From a virus: a stretch of DNA of 64,000 nt. Under the pieces are notes generated by a model. It had not been told where the DNA came from and searched no databases. It saw only the letters and a program-made list of their open reading frames with translations. Position 1 is the stretch's first letter, and each line of letters begins with the position of its first letter. Location of the stretch: positions 16,763 through 80,762 of IMG/VR virus record IMGVR_UViG_3300032323_001070. The stretch is one strand, 5' to 3'. Positions 34,347 to 42,301 of the stretch are shown here, in pieces. The position numbers and the translations under genes were made by a program.

Positions 34347-34357
34347 ATGTTTATGCG
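34339..34357 (+). promoter_or_regulatory. Hairpin in the gp32 upstream region
   Basis: CGCATAA-TATGT-TTATGCG, a perfect 7-bp stem 45 bases upstream of the gp32 ATG. T4 gp32 represses its own translation through a folded 5' leader. Whether this hairpin plays that role depends on the true start site, because it overlaps the predicted -10. Confidence 0.45.
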
Positions 34358-34402
34358 AAAGGCATATAAGTCATTTACACTAAGGCATAAGGAGGCTATA
34401 AA

Positions 34403-35377
34403 ATGGCAACATTAGCAGAAATTCGTGCTAAACTTCAAGAAGCACAAAATAAGAGCACAGGCTCTACATCAAGCGGCGGCGACAACGCAATTTACCCACA
34501 CTGGAATATGCAAGAAGGCAAAGAAGCCGTAGTACGGTTCTTACCTGACGGCAATGCCAATAACACTTTCTTCTGGGTTGAACGAGCAATGATTAAATTG
34601 CCGTTTGCAGGAATCAAAGGCGAAACAGATTCACGTCAAGTACAAGTTCAAGTACCTTGCGTTGAAATGTACAACGATGGTTCAGTATGTCCTATCTTGT
34701 CAGAAGTTCGTGGTTGGTTCAAAGACAAGAGTCTAGAAGACATGGGTCGTAAGTATTGGAAGAAGCGTTCATATATTTTCCAAGGTTTTGTCGTTGAAGA
34801 TCCAATCAAAGAAGATAAGACACCAGAAAATCCTATCCGTAGATTTATCATTGGTCCTCAAATCTATCAATTGATCCGCGGTGCATTAATGGATCCAGAG
34901 TTGGATGAGTTGCCAACTGACTACCTTAAAGGTGTTGACTTTAAGATTGCTAAGACTAGCAAAGGTGGTTTCGCAGACTACTCTACATCAAAGTGGAGCC
35001 GTAGAGAACGTGCTCTAGCAGATGCTGAGCAGGCAGCGATCAATCAATATGGTCTTTTTGATCTGTCTGCATTCTTACCTAAGAAACCTTCAGATATTGA
35101 ACTCAAGGTCATGAAAGAAATGTTCGAAGCGTCTGTTGACGGTGAGGCATATGACATGGATCGCTGGGGTCAATACTTCAAACCCGCAGGTATGGGCTCA
35201 GCCACAGGTGATCCTGTAGCAAAAGCCAAAGCGGTGCCATCATCCGAAGAATACGATGACGAACCTGTAGCAGCACCTGCTCCTGCTCCTAAAGCAGAAG
35301 CTCCGGCAGCAACAGCAGATGGTGCTAGTCGTGCGCAAGACATTCTTGCCAAGATTCGCGCTCGTCAGAGTCAATAA
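34403..35377 (+). CDS. 32: Single-stranded DNA-binding protein gp32-like, 324 aa
   Basis: Coats ssDNA in replication, recombination and repair. N-terminal helix LAEIRAKLQEAQNK (cooperativity domain), core with YPHWNMQEGKEAVVRFLPDG and FFWVERAMIKLPF, and an acidic C-terminal tail with an Ala/Pro linker, ending AQDILAKIRARQSQ. The T4 zinc site (H64, C77, C87, C90) is only half kept: C86-x9-C96 matches the first pair, but the other two ligands are missing, as far as I can tell by spacing. AAGGAGG lies 11 bases upstream of the ATG. It is followed by a hairpin, then by UvsX and UvsY. Confidence 0.93.
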   Translation: MATLAEIRAKLQEAQNKSTGSTSSGGDNAIYPHWNMQEGKEAVVRFLPDGNANNTFFWVERAMIKLPFAGIKGETDSRQVQVQVPCVEMYNDGSVCPILSEVRGWFKDKSLEDMGRKYWKKRSYIFQGFVVEDPIKEDKTPENPIRRFIIGPQIYQLIRGALMDPELDELPTDYLKGVDFKIAKTSKGGFADYSTSKWSRRERALADAEQAAINQYGLFDLSAFLPKKPSDIELKVMKEMFEASVDGEAYDMDRWGQYFKPAGMGSATGDPVAKAKAVPSSEEYDDEPVAAPAPAPKAEAPAATADGASRAQDILAKIRARQSQ

Positions 35378-35388
35378 TAATAAACAGA

Positions 35389-35416
35389 AGAGTATGGGGT
35401 AATGCCCATACTCTCT
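35389..35416 (+). terminator. Strong hairpin after gp32 (attenuator or mRNA stabiliser)
   Basis: AGAGTATGGG with a short loop and CCCATACTCT, a stem of at least ten pairs, without a long T tract. It more likely protects the 3' end of gp32 mRNA or attenuates readthrough into uvsX than fully terminates. Confidence 0.7.
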
Positions 35417-35436
35417 TACCATAATAGGAGATTAAG

Positions 35437-35628
35437 ATGGCAAAATTAAGTAAACTAGCAAAGGTAAACGAATCGATTACTATCAATCGCTACGACAATG
35501 GTTGGATGATTGAAATTGGCGGTCGTGACAAAAAAGAAGAATGGAAAACCACTAAGACCATGTGTAACACAGAAGATGAATTAATTGCTGTGATCAAAGA
35601 GTGGAACTCAATGGACCTGGATAACTAA
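35437..35628 (+). CDS. Small conserved phage protein upstream of uvsX, 63 aa
   Basis: A short protein with a predicted beta-sheet and one helix (ITINRYDNGWMIEIGGRDKK, TEDELIAVIKEWNSMDL). AATAGGAG lies 7 bases before the ATG, and its stop is one base before the uvsX start codon, so it is co-expressed with the recombinase. No motif points to a function. The class is common beside uvsX in marine T4-like phages, to my knowledge without an assigned role. Confidence 0.75.
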   Translation: MAKLSKLAKVNESITINRYDNGWMIEIGGRDKKEEWKTTKTMCNTEDELIAVIKEWNSMDLDN

Positions 35629-35629
35629 T

Positions 35630-36712
35630 ATGGCTAAAGCATTTGATATTTCTAAATTTAGAAAGTCAATTACAAAGTCTATTGAAGGCTTGTCAATTGG
35701 CTTTAACGATCCAACTGATTGGGTGTCAACAGGTAACTACGCACTGAACTATCTTATCAGCGGAGACTTTCATAGGGGAGTTCCTCTGGGCAAAGTCACT
35801 GTATTTGCTGGCGAGAGCGGTGCAGGTAAATCTTATATTTGTTCTGGTAACCTTATCAAGGCAGCACAAGCACAAGGCATTTATCCTATCCTAATTGATA
35901 CAGAAAATGCACTTGATGAAGATTGGCTTAAGGCACTAGGCGTAGACACAGCCGAAGATAAGTTGTTGAAACTTAACATGGCTATGATTGACGATGTAGC
36001 AAAAACTATTACAGAATTTGTTGCAGAATATAAACAGATGCCAGAAGACAGTCGTCCTAAAGTGTTGTTTGTTCTTGACTCACTAGGTATGTTGTTAACT
36101 CCAACAGACGTTAATCAGTTCGAAGCAGGCGATTTAAAAGGTGATATGGGCCGTAAGCCTAAAGCACTAACAGCACTGGTTCGTAACTGTGTGAACATGT
36201 TTGGTTCATTAAACATTGGTCTAGTAGCTACTAATCACACATACGCTTCACAAGATATGTTTGATCCAGATGACAAGATCTCTGGTGGTCAAGGCTTTAT
36301 CTATGCGTCAAGTATCGTGGTAGCGATGAAGAAACTCAAGCTCAAAGAAGACGATGACGGTAACAAGATCACAGAAGTTCGCGGTATCCGTGCGGCTTGT
36401 AAGATCATGAAAACTCGTTATGCTAAACCGTTTGAATCAGTACAAGTGAAGATTCCTTACGAAACAGGTATGAATCCGTATAGCGGACTGGTAGACCTGG
36501 CTGAAGCTAAAGGTATGCTCAAGAAAGAAGGTAACAGTCTTGTATATGTAACTAAAGACGGTGAAATCATCAAGCAGTTCCGCAAGGCTTGGGAGAGAAA
36601 CGAGAATGATGGTTTAGATGCTATCATGAACGATATTTCTAAATATGGCGAAAAAGTCAATTCTGAGATAACTAATAATGATGTTGTATCTGAACCGGAG
36701 AGCGCAGAATGA
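35630..36712 (+). CDS. uvsX: UvsX recombinase (RecA-like), 360 aa
   Basis: Forms the presynaptic filament on ssDNA and catalyses strand exchange with gp32 and UvsY. Walker A GESGAGKS at residues 61-68; Walker B LFVLD at 146-150; the L2-type region SQDMFDPDDKISGGQGFIYA; and a C-terminal domain with GLVDLAEAKGMLKKEG. Length is close to T4 UvsX (391 aa). The final residues are acidic. It overlaps the next start codon by four bases. Confidence 0.96.
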   Translation: MAKAFDISKFRKSITKSIEGLSIGFNDPTDWVSTGNYALNYLISGDFHRGVPLGKVTVFAGESGAGKSYICSGNLIKAAQAQGIYPILIDTENALDEDWLKALGVDTAEDKLLKLNMAMIDDVAKTITEFVAEYKQMPEDSRPKVLFVLDSLGMLLTPTDVNQFEAGDLKGDMGRKPKALTALVRNCVNMFGSLNIGLVATNHTYASQDMFDPDDKISGGQGFIYASSIVVAMKKLKLKEDDDGNKITEVRGIRAACKIMKTRYAKPFESVQVKIPYETGMNPYSGLVDLAEAKGMLKKEGNSLVYVTKDGEIIKQFRKAWERNENDGLDAIMNDISKYGEKVNSEITNNDVVSEPESAE

Positions 36713-36942
36713 AAGAAGATTTAATTGCCGACTTGTGGAATGTAGTAGTAGAACATATTCCTGAAAAACAAAAGAAAGATGTAGCACATGATTTTGTTAA
36801 CACACTCATGGACTACGGAATCAAAGAGTCGACCGTTGAAAGCCTATTAGGTGTCGATCCTTACCTCGATGAAGCTATTGAATACGTCATTGACGGTGAG
36901 GAAATCCAAGAAGATGAAGATTACTACGAAGACGAAGACTAA
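36709..36942 (+). CDS. Small acidic phage protein between uvsX and uvsY, 77 aa
   Basis: Helical N-terminal two thirds (LIADLWNVVVEHIPEKQK, HDFVNTLMDYGIKESTVESLLG) and a run of Asp, Glu and Tyr at the C-terminus. Coupled by four-base ATGA overlap to uvsX and by one base (TAATG) to uvsY, so it is likely made in proportion to them. An accessory recombination role is context inference only. Confidence 0.75.
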   Translation: MKEDLIADLWNVVVEHIPEKQKKDVAHDFVNTLMDYGIKESTVESLLGVDPYLDEAIEYVIDGEEIQEDEDYYEDED

Positions 36943-37397
36943 TGAATTGGTATGATAAAGTTTCGAGGGATATTAGTAACATCCCCGATGCCGTGGCCTA
37001 TTATGAAGCCGAACTGTTAGCGGCAAAACAAGATGTCCGCGTAGCTGGTAACATCGAGAAAGCCTCAGCGCAGATGCCCGGCATCGTTGAAACTAGATTT
37101 AATCAACTTCAGGAAATTGAGGGTATCTTAGAATATCTCAATATCGAACTTCGTCGACTACGTAGTCAGCATTTTCGCAAGTATCTTGAAAACTATCAAC
37201 GCAGCTTGTCCTCTAGAGACTGTGAAAAGTTTGTAGAGGGCGAAGCTGATGTTGTAGACTTTGAAAAGATCATCAACGATTTTGCACTGTTAAGAAACAA
37301 GTGGTTAGGCATTATCAAAGCCTTAGATATCAAACAGTGGCAGTTATCAAATATCGTTAAATTAAGAACTGCTGGCTTAGAAGACGCCACTCTTTAA
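36942..37397 (+). CDS. uvsY: UvsY-like recombination mediator, 151 aa
   Basis: UvsY loads UvsX onto gp32-covered ssDNA. The protein is all helical: VSRDISNIPDAVAYYEAEL, EKASAQMPGIVETRFNQLQEI, LRRLRSQHFRKYLE, ALLRNKWLGIIKAL. This is the pattern I know as UvsY in marine T4-like phages and fits the size of T4 UvsY (137 aa). Sequence similarity to T4 itself is weak, so the name leans on gene order (uvsX, small gene, uvsY). Confidence 0.75.
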   Translation: MNWYDKVSRDISNIPDAVAYYEAELLAAKQDVRVAGNIEKASAQMPGIVETRFNQLQEIEGILEYLNIELRRLRSQHFRKYLENYQRSLSSRDCEKFVEGEADVVDFEKIINDFALLRNKWLGIIKALDIKQWQLSNIVKLRTAGLEDATL

Positions 37398-37417
37398 TTA
37401 TACCAGTAAACTGCCCA

Positions 37418-37425
37418 TATAAATA
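37418..37425 (+). promoter_or_regulatory. Consensus late promoter TATAAATA five bases before an ATG
   Basis: Exact T4 late consensus, then AGACT, then ATG 37431. It is the clearest example of the leaderless layout because the promoter is perfect and no Shine-Dalgarno sequence exists. It drives the entry gene of the glycan island. Confidence 0.8.
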
Positions 37426-37430
37426 AGACT

Positions 37431-38198
37431 ATGAAAATAGTCTTAGTTACAGGTGGGTTTGATCCCATACATTCCGGGCACATTGCCTATTTCAAAGCAG
37501 CACGTTCACTAGGTGATATGCTCCTAGTTGGAATCAATTCTGACGAATGGCTTGTTCGTAAAAAGGGTCGTGCGTTTATGCCCTGGAACGAACGCCTTTG
37601 TATAATCAATAATCTATCAATGGTTGACGAAGTTTATACCTTCGATGACGAAGACGGTTCTGCTAAAGAATTTATTAAACAGGTTCGAGCGCATTATCCA
37701 GATGCAGAATTGATATTTGCCAACGGCGGCGATCGCACTGCAAAAAATATTCCAGAAATGGACGTTGAAGATTCTAATTTAAAATTTGAATTTGGAGTCG
37801 GAGGCGAAGATAAAAAGAATTCTAGCTCATGGATTCTAACTGAATGGAAATCGCCCAAGACTGAAAGAACCTGGGGCTACTATCGTGTATTACACGAAAT
37901 ACCAGGATGTAAAGTCAAAGAACTAACTGTAGATCCTGGTAAGAGCCTAAGCCTGCAACGACATCGAGATAGAACTGAAATATGGTTAGTATCTGAAGGT
38001 CAGTGTATGGTAGAACATCACGGGCATGCCATAGAGACTGACGAATATCTAATACACACCCCTTTAAAGGAACATACTGAGTTTCATATTCCTAGAACTA
38101 AATGGCATAGACTTTTTAATCCGTATGAAACTCCATGCCGGATCGTGGAAATACAATACGGCGATAGATGCGATGAAGAGGATATAGAAAGAAGATGA
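37431..38198 (+). CDS. Cytidylyltransferase-cupin fusion, 255 aa
   Basis: Residues 1-135 are a HxGH nucleotidyltransferase: G-G-F-D-P-I-H-S-G-H at 8-17, then LLVGINSDEWLVRKKGR and FANGGDR. Residues about 147-255 match the cupin half of type II mannose-6-phosphate isomerase / GDP-mannose pyrophosphorylase (WGYYRVLHEIPGCKVKEL, then GKSLSLQRHRDRTEIW, then FHIPRTKWHRLFNP). The fusion suggests synthesis of an activated sugar or alditol, with the cupin isomerising or sensing the sugar phosphate. It heads a glycan gene run and overlaps the next gene by four bases. Confidence 0.82.
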   Translation: MKIVLVTGGFDPIHSGHIAYFKAARSLGDMLLVGINSDEWLVRKKGRAFMPWNERLCIINNLSMVDEVYTFDDEDGSAKEFIKQVRAHYPDAELIFANGGDRTAKNIPEMDVEDSNLKFEFGVGGEDKKNSSSWILTEWKSPKTERTWGYYRVLHEIPGCKVKELTVDPGKSLSLQRHRDRTEIWLVSEGQCMVEHHGHAIETDEYLIHTPLKEHTEFHIPRTKWHRLFNPYETPCRIVEIQYGDRCDEEDIERR

Positions 38199-38872
38199 TT
38201 CCAATTTTTATAGGTTATGATCCTAGAGAAGCAGTAGCATTTCACGTTTGTACAAATAGTATAATCCGTCAATCAAGTCAGCCGGTGAGTATTAATCCGC
38301 TGGCATTAAACATTCTTAAAGATTATAAAGAAACACACACTGACGGTAGTAATCATTTCATCTACAGCAGATTCCTTGTACCACATTTAATGAATTATCA
38401 AGGGTGGGCTATATTCATGGATGGTGATATGTTACTGCGAGATGATATAGCTAAATTATGGGAGCTTCGAGATGAATCAAAAGCAGTTCAAGTCGTCAAA
38501 CATGATTATAAAACCAGACTTACTGAAAAGTATCTTGGAGCGAAGAACGAGAACTATCCTCGTAAAAATTGGAGTTCTGTTATTCTTTGGAATTGTCATC
38601 ATCCTGCAAATGCTACAGTAACTCCTGACTTTGTACAGAATGCCACTGGGGCACAGGTACACAGATTTACGTGGTTATCTGATGACCTCATAGGAGAGTT
38701 ACCCATCGAATGGAATTGGTTGCCGGATGAGTTTGGAGCCAACCCCGATGCTAAATTATTACATTATACATTGGGTACTCCTAGTTTCCACGAATTCGCC
38801 ACAACTCCTATGGGAGATGAATGGCACAGAGAACGGATCTATACTGAGTACTGTCTACAGCATAATCTATGA
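38195..38872 (+). CDS. GT-A glycosyltransferase (GT8-like), 225 aa
   Basis: The N-terminal strand PIFIGYDPREAVAFHV, the metal-binding acid motif in GWAIFMDGDMLLRDDI (D-G-D), and a late W-S-S-V-I-L-W-N segment are typical of a family of short GT-A enzymes that use nucleotide sugars. The acceptor is unknown. Coupled by ATGA overlaps to both neighbours, within the glycan island. Confidence 0.8.
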   Translation: MIPIFIGYDPREAVAFHVCTNSIIRQSSQPVSINPLALNILKDYKETHTDGSNHFIYSRFLVPHLMNYQGWAIFMDGDMLLRDDIAKLWELRDESKAVQVVKHDYKTRLTEKYLGAKNENYPRKNWSSVILWNCHHPANATVTPDFVQNATGAQVHRFTWLSDDLIGELPIEWNWLPDEFGANPDAKLLHYTLGTPSFHEFATTPMGDEWHRERIYTEYCLQHNL

Positions 38873-39639
38873 TTTCTTACATTAAGAAAGATCTCTCCCA
38901 ACAGTATAATATCGGAGATGATCTTTGCACTCCGGACAAATATTTTAAAATAGAATCTGAAAATAATCTTTTTATAATCGGCGGCGGTGCATACGTAGAC
39001 CACGGATTAAAAAGATTAAAAAAATTAAATATTGATCCTAAAAAAGTAGTAGCATGGGGTCTTGGAACATCTGATAAAAAATTAACAGATAGTAAATTAA
39101 AATCTTTGCCTTATTTAGATTGGGGTGTAAGAGATCTTGATACAGTTTCAGCAGACAAATTCCTTCCTTGTGTTAGTTGTTTTAATCGACAGATAACATC
39201 AGCACCTAAAGACGATAATACCTTGATATTTTTAAATGCCAATGACAAAGTTTCTGGCGATATCGATATTGATCAACCTTATCTAACAAATGCAGTATCA
39301 ATGGATGAATTTATACGACACTGGAGTATTTCAGATAAAGTTATTACAAATTCATATCATGGAATTTATTGGTCATTATTAACTGGAAGATCTGTAATGC
39401 CGTTCGGATACTCTTCTAAGTTTTTCAGCGTGTTAAAGATGTTTGAAAAAGAATTACCACAAGAAAACTTTTATAAAATAAAAAGCAAAACTGAGCTAAC
39501 TGAATTATTATCAACAGCTATTAAAGATCCTAAATTTATATCTGTGAAAGATTCTAATCTCTTTTTAGATAGATTTAGAAGTTTAAATTATCAGTTTGCT
39601 GCGGGTCTATCTCGATTTGGTATTAGGTGCAGTCTATGA
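38869..39639 (+). CDS. Polysaccharide pyruvyltransferase-like protein, 256 aa
   Basis: Features resembling CsaB/WcaK-type pyruvyltransferases: the N-terminal N-I-G-D-D-L...FIIGGGAYVD, a VVAWGLGTSD strand, and the C-terminal signature KVITNSYHGIYWSLLTGRSVMPFGY (the S-x-H-G-x-x-x-A/S pattern). Such enzymes add ketal pyruvate to surface polysaccharides. The middle is shorter than usual for the family (about 350 aa). It overlaps both neighbours by four bases. Confidence 0.75.
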   Translation: MISYIKKDLSQQYNIGDDLCTPDKYFKIESENNLFIIGGGAYVDHGLKRLKKLNIDPKKVVAWGLGTSDKKLTDSKLKSLPYLDWGVRDLDTVSADKFLPCVSCFNRQITSAPKDDNTLIFLNANDKVSGDIDIDQPYLTNAVSMDEFIRHWSISDKVITNSYHGIYWSLLTGRSVMPFGYSSKFFSVLKMFEKELPQENFYKIKSKTELTELLSTAIKDPKFISVKDSNLFLDRFRSLNYQFAAGLSRFGIRCSL

Positions 39640-40445
39640 GTGAATGGATTTTTCTAAGCAAAGACGGCGAAGACGAATATATCAATATGTTCGCTAAAGG
39701 ATGTAAATCTCCTATAGTCAGCACAGAACATTTTGTATACGAATCTAGTAATGCTCCTATAGTGCTTAGGGGAATAATGAAGCACAAGATCATGAAACAA
39801 TGCTGGAATGACGGCAGAACTTTTTATTATGTAGACAGTGGATACTTTGGTAATCAACCAAATCCTCTCAATCCGCAAGGTTGGAAAGTTTGGCACCGTA
39901 TCGTTAAAAACGATCTTCAGCACGACAAAATCGTTGAGCGACCCAATGATAGATGGCTGCGACTTAAACAGAATTTAGAACCTTGGAAAAAGTCTGGAAG
40001 AAAAATATTGATAGCGGCGCCCGACGAAAAACCCTGTAAGTTTTACGGAATAGATTTAGAAACGTGGATCAATGAAACTATGGAGACTATTAAAAAGTAT
40101 ACTGATAGGCCCATAGAAGTAAGATCTCGAGCACCTAATAGGATTGACAGGATACAGAATTCTACATTAAAACAGGCGTTAGATAACGATGTGTTTGCAT
40201 TGGTCACTTACAACTCAAACGCTGCCACGGAAGCAGTGATGTACGGTTATCCTGCATTTACCCTAGCTCCAACAAATGCTGCTGGACCAGTTAGTTCTCA
40301 AGATCTTTCCAAAATCAACGAGCCTTACTATCCTAACAGAGATAAATTATATGCCTGGGCCTGTCATTTAGCCTATGGACAATTTCACAACGACGAATTA
40401 AAAAACGGAACTGCAAAAAAAATATTGGAAGAACAGCATGGATGA
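39636..40445 (+). CDS. Capsule-synthesis-like enzyme, paralogue 1 of 5, 269 aa
   Basis: The start ATG 39636 overlaps the previous stop; an in-frame GTG at 39627 is less likely. Shared family landmarks: FYYVDSGYFGNQPNP, W-H-R-I-V-K-N, P-N-D-R-W, ILIAAPDEK with C-K-F-Y-G, ETIKKYTDRPIEVRSRAP, and the C-terminal NSNAATEAVMYGYPAF, where S-x-A-x-E-A...G-x-P resembles KpsC/KpsS-type capsule glycosyltransferases. A GT-B like enzyme in surface or virion glycan assembly is inferred. Confidence 0.75.
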   Translation: MSEWIFLSKDGEDEYINMFAKGCKSPIVSTEHFVYESSNAPIVLRGIMKHKIMKQCWNDGRTFYYVDSGYFGNQPNPLNPQGWKVWHRIVKNDLQHDKIVERPNDRWLRLKQNLEPWKKSGRKILIAAPDEKPCKFYGIDLETWINETMETIKKYTDRPIEVRSRAPNRIDRIQNSTLKQALDNDVFALVTYNSNAATEAVMYGYPAFTLAPTNAAGPVSSQDLSKINEPYYPNRDKLYAWACHLAYGQFHNDELKNGTAKKILEEQHG

Positions 40446-41208
40446 AATACTTTATAACTACATCAAGAAAGGTTGCAATAACGCAATAGAAAGCGATCCT
40501 AATTTAGAATCTACAAAGCCTTTGTTGATTCGGGGTATTGCTTCTAAAAAACATATCTATAAATGTCAGAATACCGGAAGAGATTTTTATTATCTAGACA
40601 CAGGATATTTTGGCAACTATCCATCAAAACATAATCCAATAGGAAAAAAATTATTTCATAGACTTGTAAAAAATGAATTGCAGTTATCAAAGATTTTAGA
40701 CGTACCCGGTGATCGTTGGGAAGCAGTGGCTAAAACTGATCCTAGATTACAATTTAAAGGTTGGAAGAAAAACGGATCCCATATATTGGTATTATTACCG
40801 ACGCCTAAAGCATGTAAGTTCTATGGCTTCGAATATGAGCAATGGGTCAGTACTACTATCGAAACATTAAAAGCGAATACTGATAGAAAAATCGTATTAA
40901 GAGAAAAACCCGGTAGAAAAGACAGGAAAGTAATATCCAGTGTCTATGATCAGATGGACGGCGCCTTTGCCACAATATCTCTTAACAGTATCGCAGCTAT
41001 CGAATCAATATTATACGGAGTTCCTCATTTTGCCGCAGTTTCGTGTTGCGGAACTCCTTTGGTATCAACTGACTTTTCTAAAATAGAAACTCCTTATTTT
41101 CCCGACGAGCGCCAGATACAATTAAAATGTAATAGTCTAGCTTATAATCAATTCACTACCGAAGAAATGAAAGACGGTACTGCTTGGAAAATACTCCAAC
41201 AATATTAA
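40438..41208 (+). CDS. Capsule-synthesis-like enzyme, paralogue 2 of 5, 256 aa
   Basis: Closely parallels the upstream gene: GRDFYYLDTGYFGNYP, F-H-R-L-V-K-N, P-G-D-R-W, ILVLLPTPKACKFYGFEYEQW, TIETLKANTDRKIVLREKPG, and SLNSIAAIESILYGVPHF. The S-N-A-A-T-E-A motif of paralogue 1 is S-I-A-A-I-E-S here, keeping the Glu. It overlaps paralogue 1 by eight bases and precedes paralogue 3 by one base. Confidence 0.75.
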   Translation: MDEILYNYIKKGCNNAIESDPNLESTKPLLIRGIASKKHIYKCQNTGRDFYYLDTGYFGNYPSKHNPIGKKLFHRLVKNELQLSKILDVPGDRWEAVAKTDPRLQFKGWKKNGSHILVLLPTPKACKFYGFEYEQWVSTTIETLKANTDRKIVLREKPGRKDRKVISSVYDQMDGAFATISLNSIAAIESILYGVPHFAAVSCCGTPLVSTDFSKIETPYFPDERQIQLKCNSLAYNQFTTEEMKDGTAWKILQQY

Positions 41209-41209
41209 A

Positions 41210-42301
41210 ATGAAATTATTATTAAACAATAAAGAAATCGCTGCCTTTTTAGTAACACAACTAGATGTGTATAGTTGCTGTGAAAAAATAGAGTTCGAAG
41301 AAATAGACATGACTAATGTTAGGGTATTCATAGAACATGAAACTGCTAGAATAACCTATAACATCGACGATATGCGAGAATCTTTTAAAAAGAAAATAGG
41401 CAAGGCTGTGAGAAAAGATTTGAATCGATGGGTAAATGCTGTCAAAAATCAAATAGAAACCGTTAGAAAAGATTATAGATTATTAATTAACAGTCACACT
41501 GATTACTTTATAGAAAAGTTAGGTGAGAAGAATATATTAGAAGCCTACAGAAACAGCGAAGTTCACAATTTCGTTAAGAGTGTAGGTCTGCATATTGATC
41601 CTTCTGCAGAATTAATAAGAAGAAACGATTTCACCTCAGTCTCAGAAGATTGTGTCTTTCGCAATACCATAGGAAACGAACAGTTAATCATATCTAAGAT
41701 CGATAACAATTATCCTTTCTGGTTTATAGATAGTGGATATACTAATTTTATAGAAAATAATAAAAAATGGCATAGGTTAGTTCGCAACCATATCCATTTT
41801 CATAAAGACTTTGAAGCCCCTGTTGATCGTTTAGGCGTTTTTACAGAATTTCCTAAACAGTGGCGCACTGACGGTGATAAAATTCTAATAATCGAGCCTG
41901 GTCCGTTTGCAGCAGGTATAAGTCGCATAGATTTAAAGACTTGGAAGTATCATATAGAAGCAGAGCTAAGAAAATTTACAGATAAAAAAATCGTGTTCAG
42001 AGAAAAGGCTCCTAAAAAACAAAGAGATCCGTTATATAAACATCTACTAGATGAAGATTACTATTGTCTGGTTAATATTAATTCAAATGCTGCTACAGAA
42101 GCAGTATGGGCCGGTGTTCCTGTGATAACATTAGACAAGCATGTGACAAATAGTATAGCCAGAAGTAAATTGTCGGATATAAATGATCTGTTAAGACCTA
42201 ATTTAGCCAATTGGCTTTGTATGCTGAGCTACAGTCAATTTACCTACGACGAATTAATCAACGGAACTGCTGTAAAACTCGTTAATCAATACCATGTCTA
42301 A
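41210..42301 (+). CDS. Capsule-synthesis-like enzyme, paralogue 3 of 5, with N-terminal extension, 363 aa
   Basis: Residues 1-130 are an extra helical region with basic coiled-coil character (DMRESFKKKIGKAVRKDLNRW), absent from the other copies. From about 140 the family pattern returns: FWFIDSGYTNFIENNKKWHRLVRNH, P-V-D-R-L, ILIIEPGPFAAG, TDKKIVFREKAP, NINSNAATEAVWAGVPVIT, and SYSQFTYDELINGTA. The extension may mediate oligomerisation or membrane contact. AT-rich codon use is like its neighbours. Confidence 0.75.
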   Translation: MKLLLNNKEIAAFLVTQLDVYSCCEKIEFEEIDMTNVRVFIEHETARITYNIDDMRESFKKKIGKAVRKDLNRWVNAVKNQIETVRKDYRLLINSHTDYFIEKLGEKNILEAYRNSEVHNFVKSVGLHIDPSAELIRRNDFTSVSEDCVFRNTIGNEQLIISKIDNNYPFWFIDSGYTNFIENNKKWHRLVRNHIHFHKDFEAPVDRLGVFTEFPKQWRTDGDKILIIEPGPFAAGISRIDLKTWKYHIEAELRKFTDKKIVFREKAPKKQRDPLYKHLLDEDYYCLVNINSNAATEAVWAGVPVITLDKHVTNSIARSKLSDINDLLRPNLANWLCMLSYSQFTYDELINGTAVKLVNQYHV

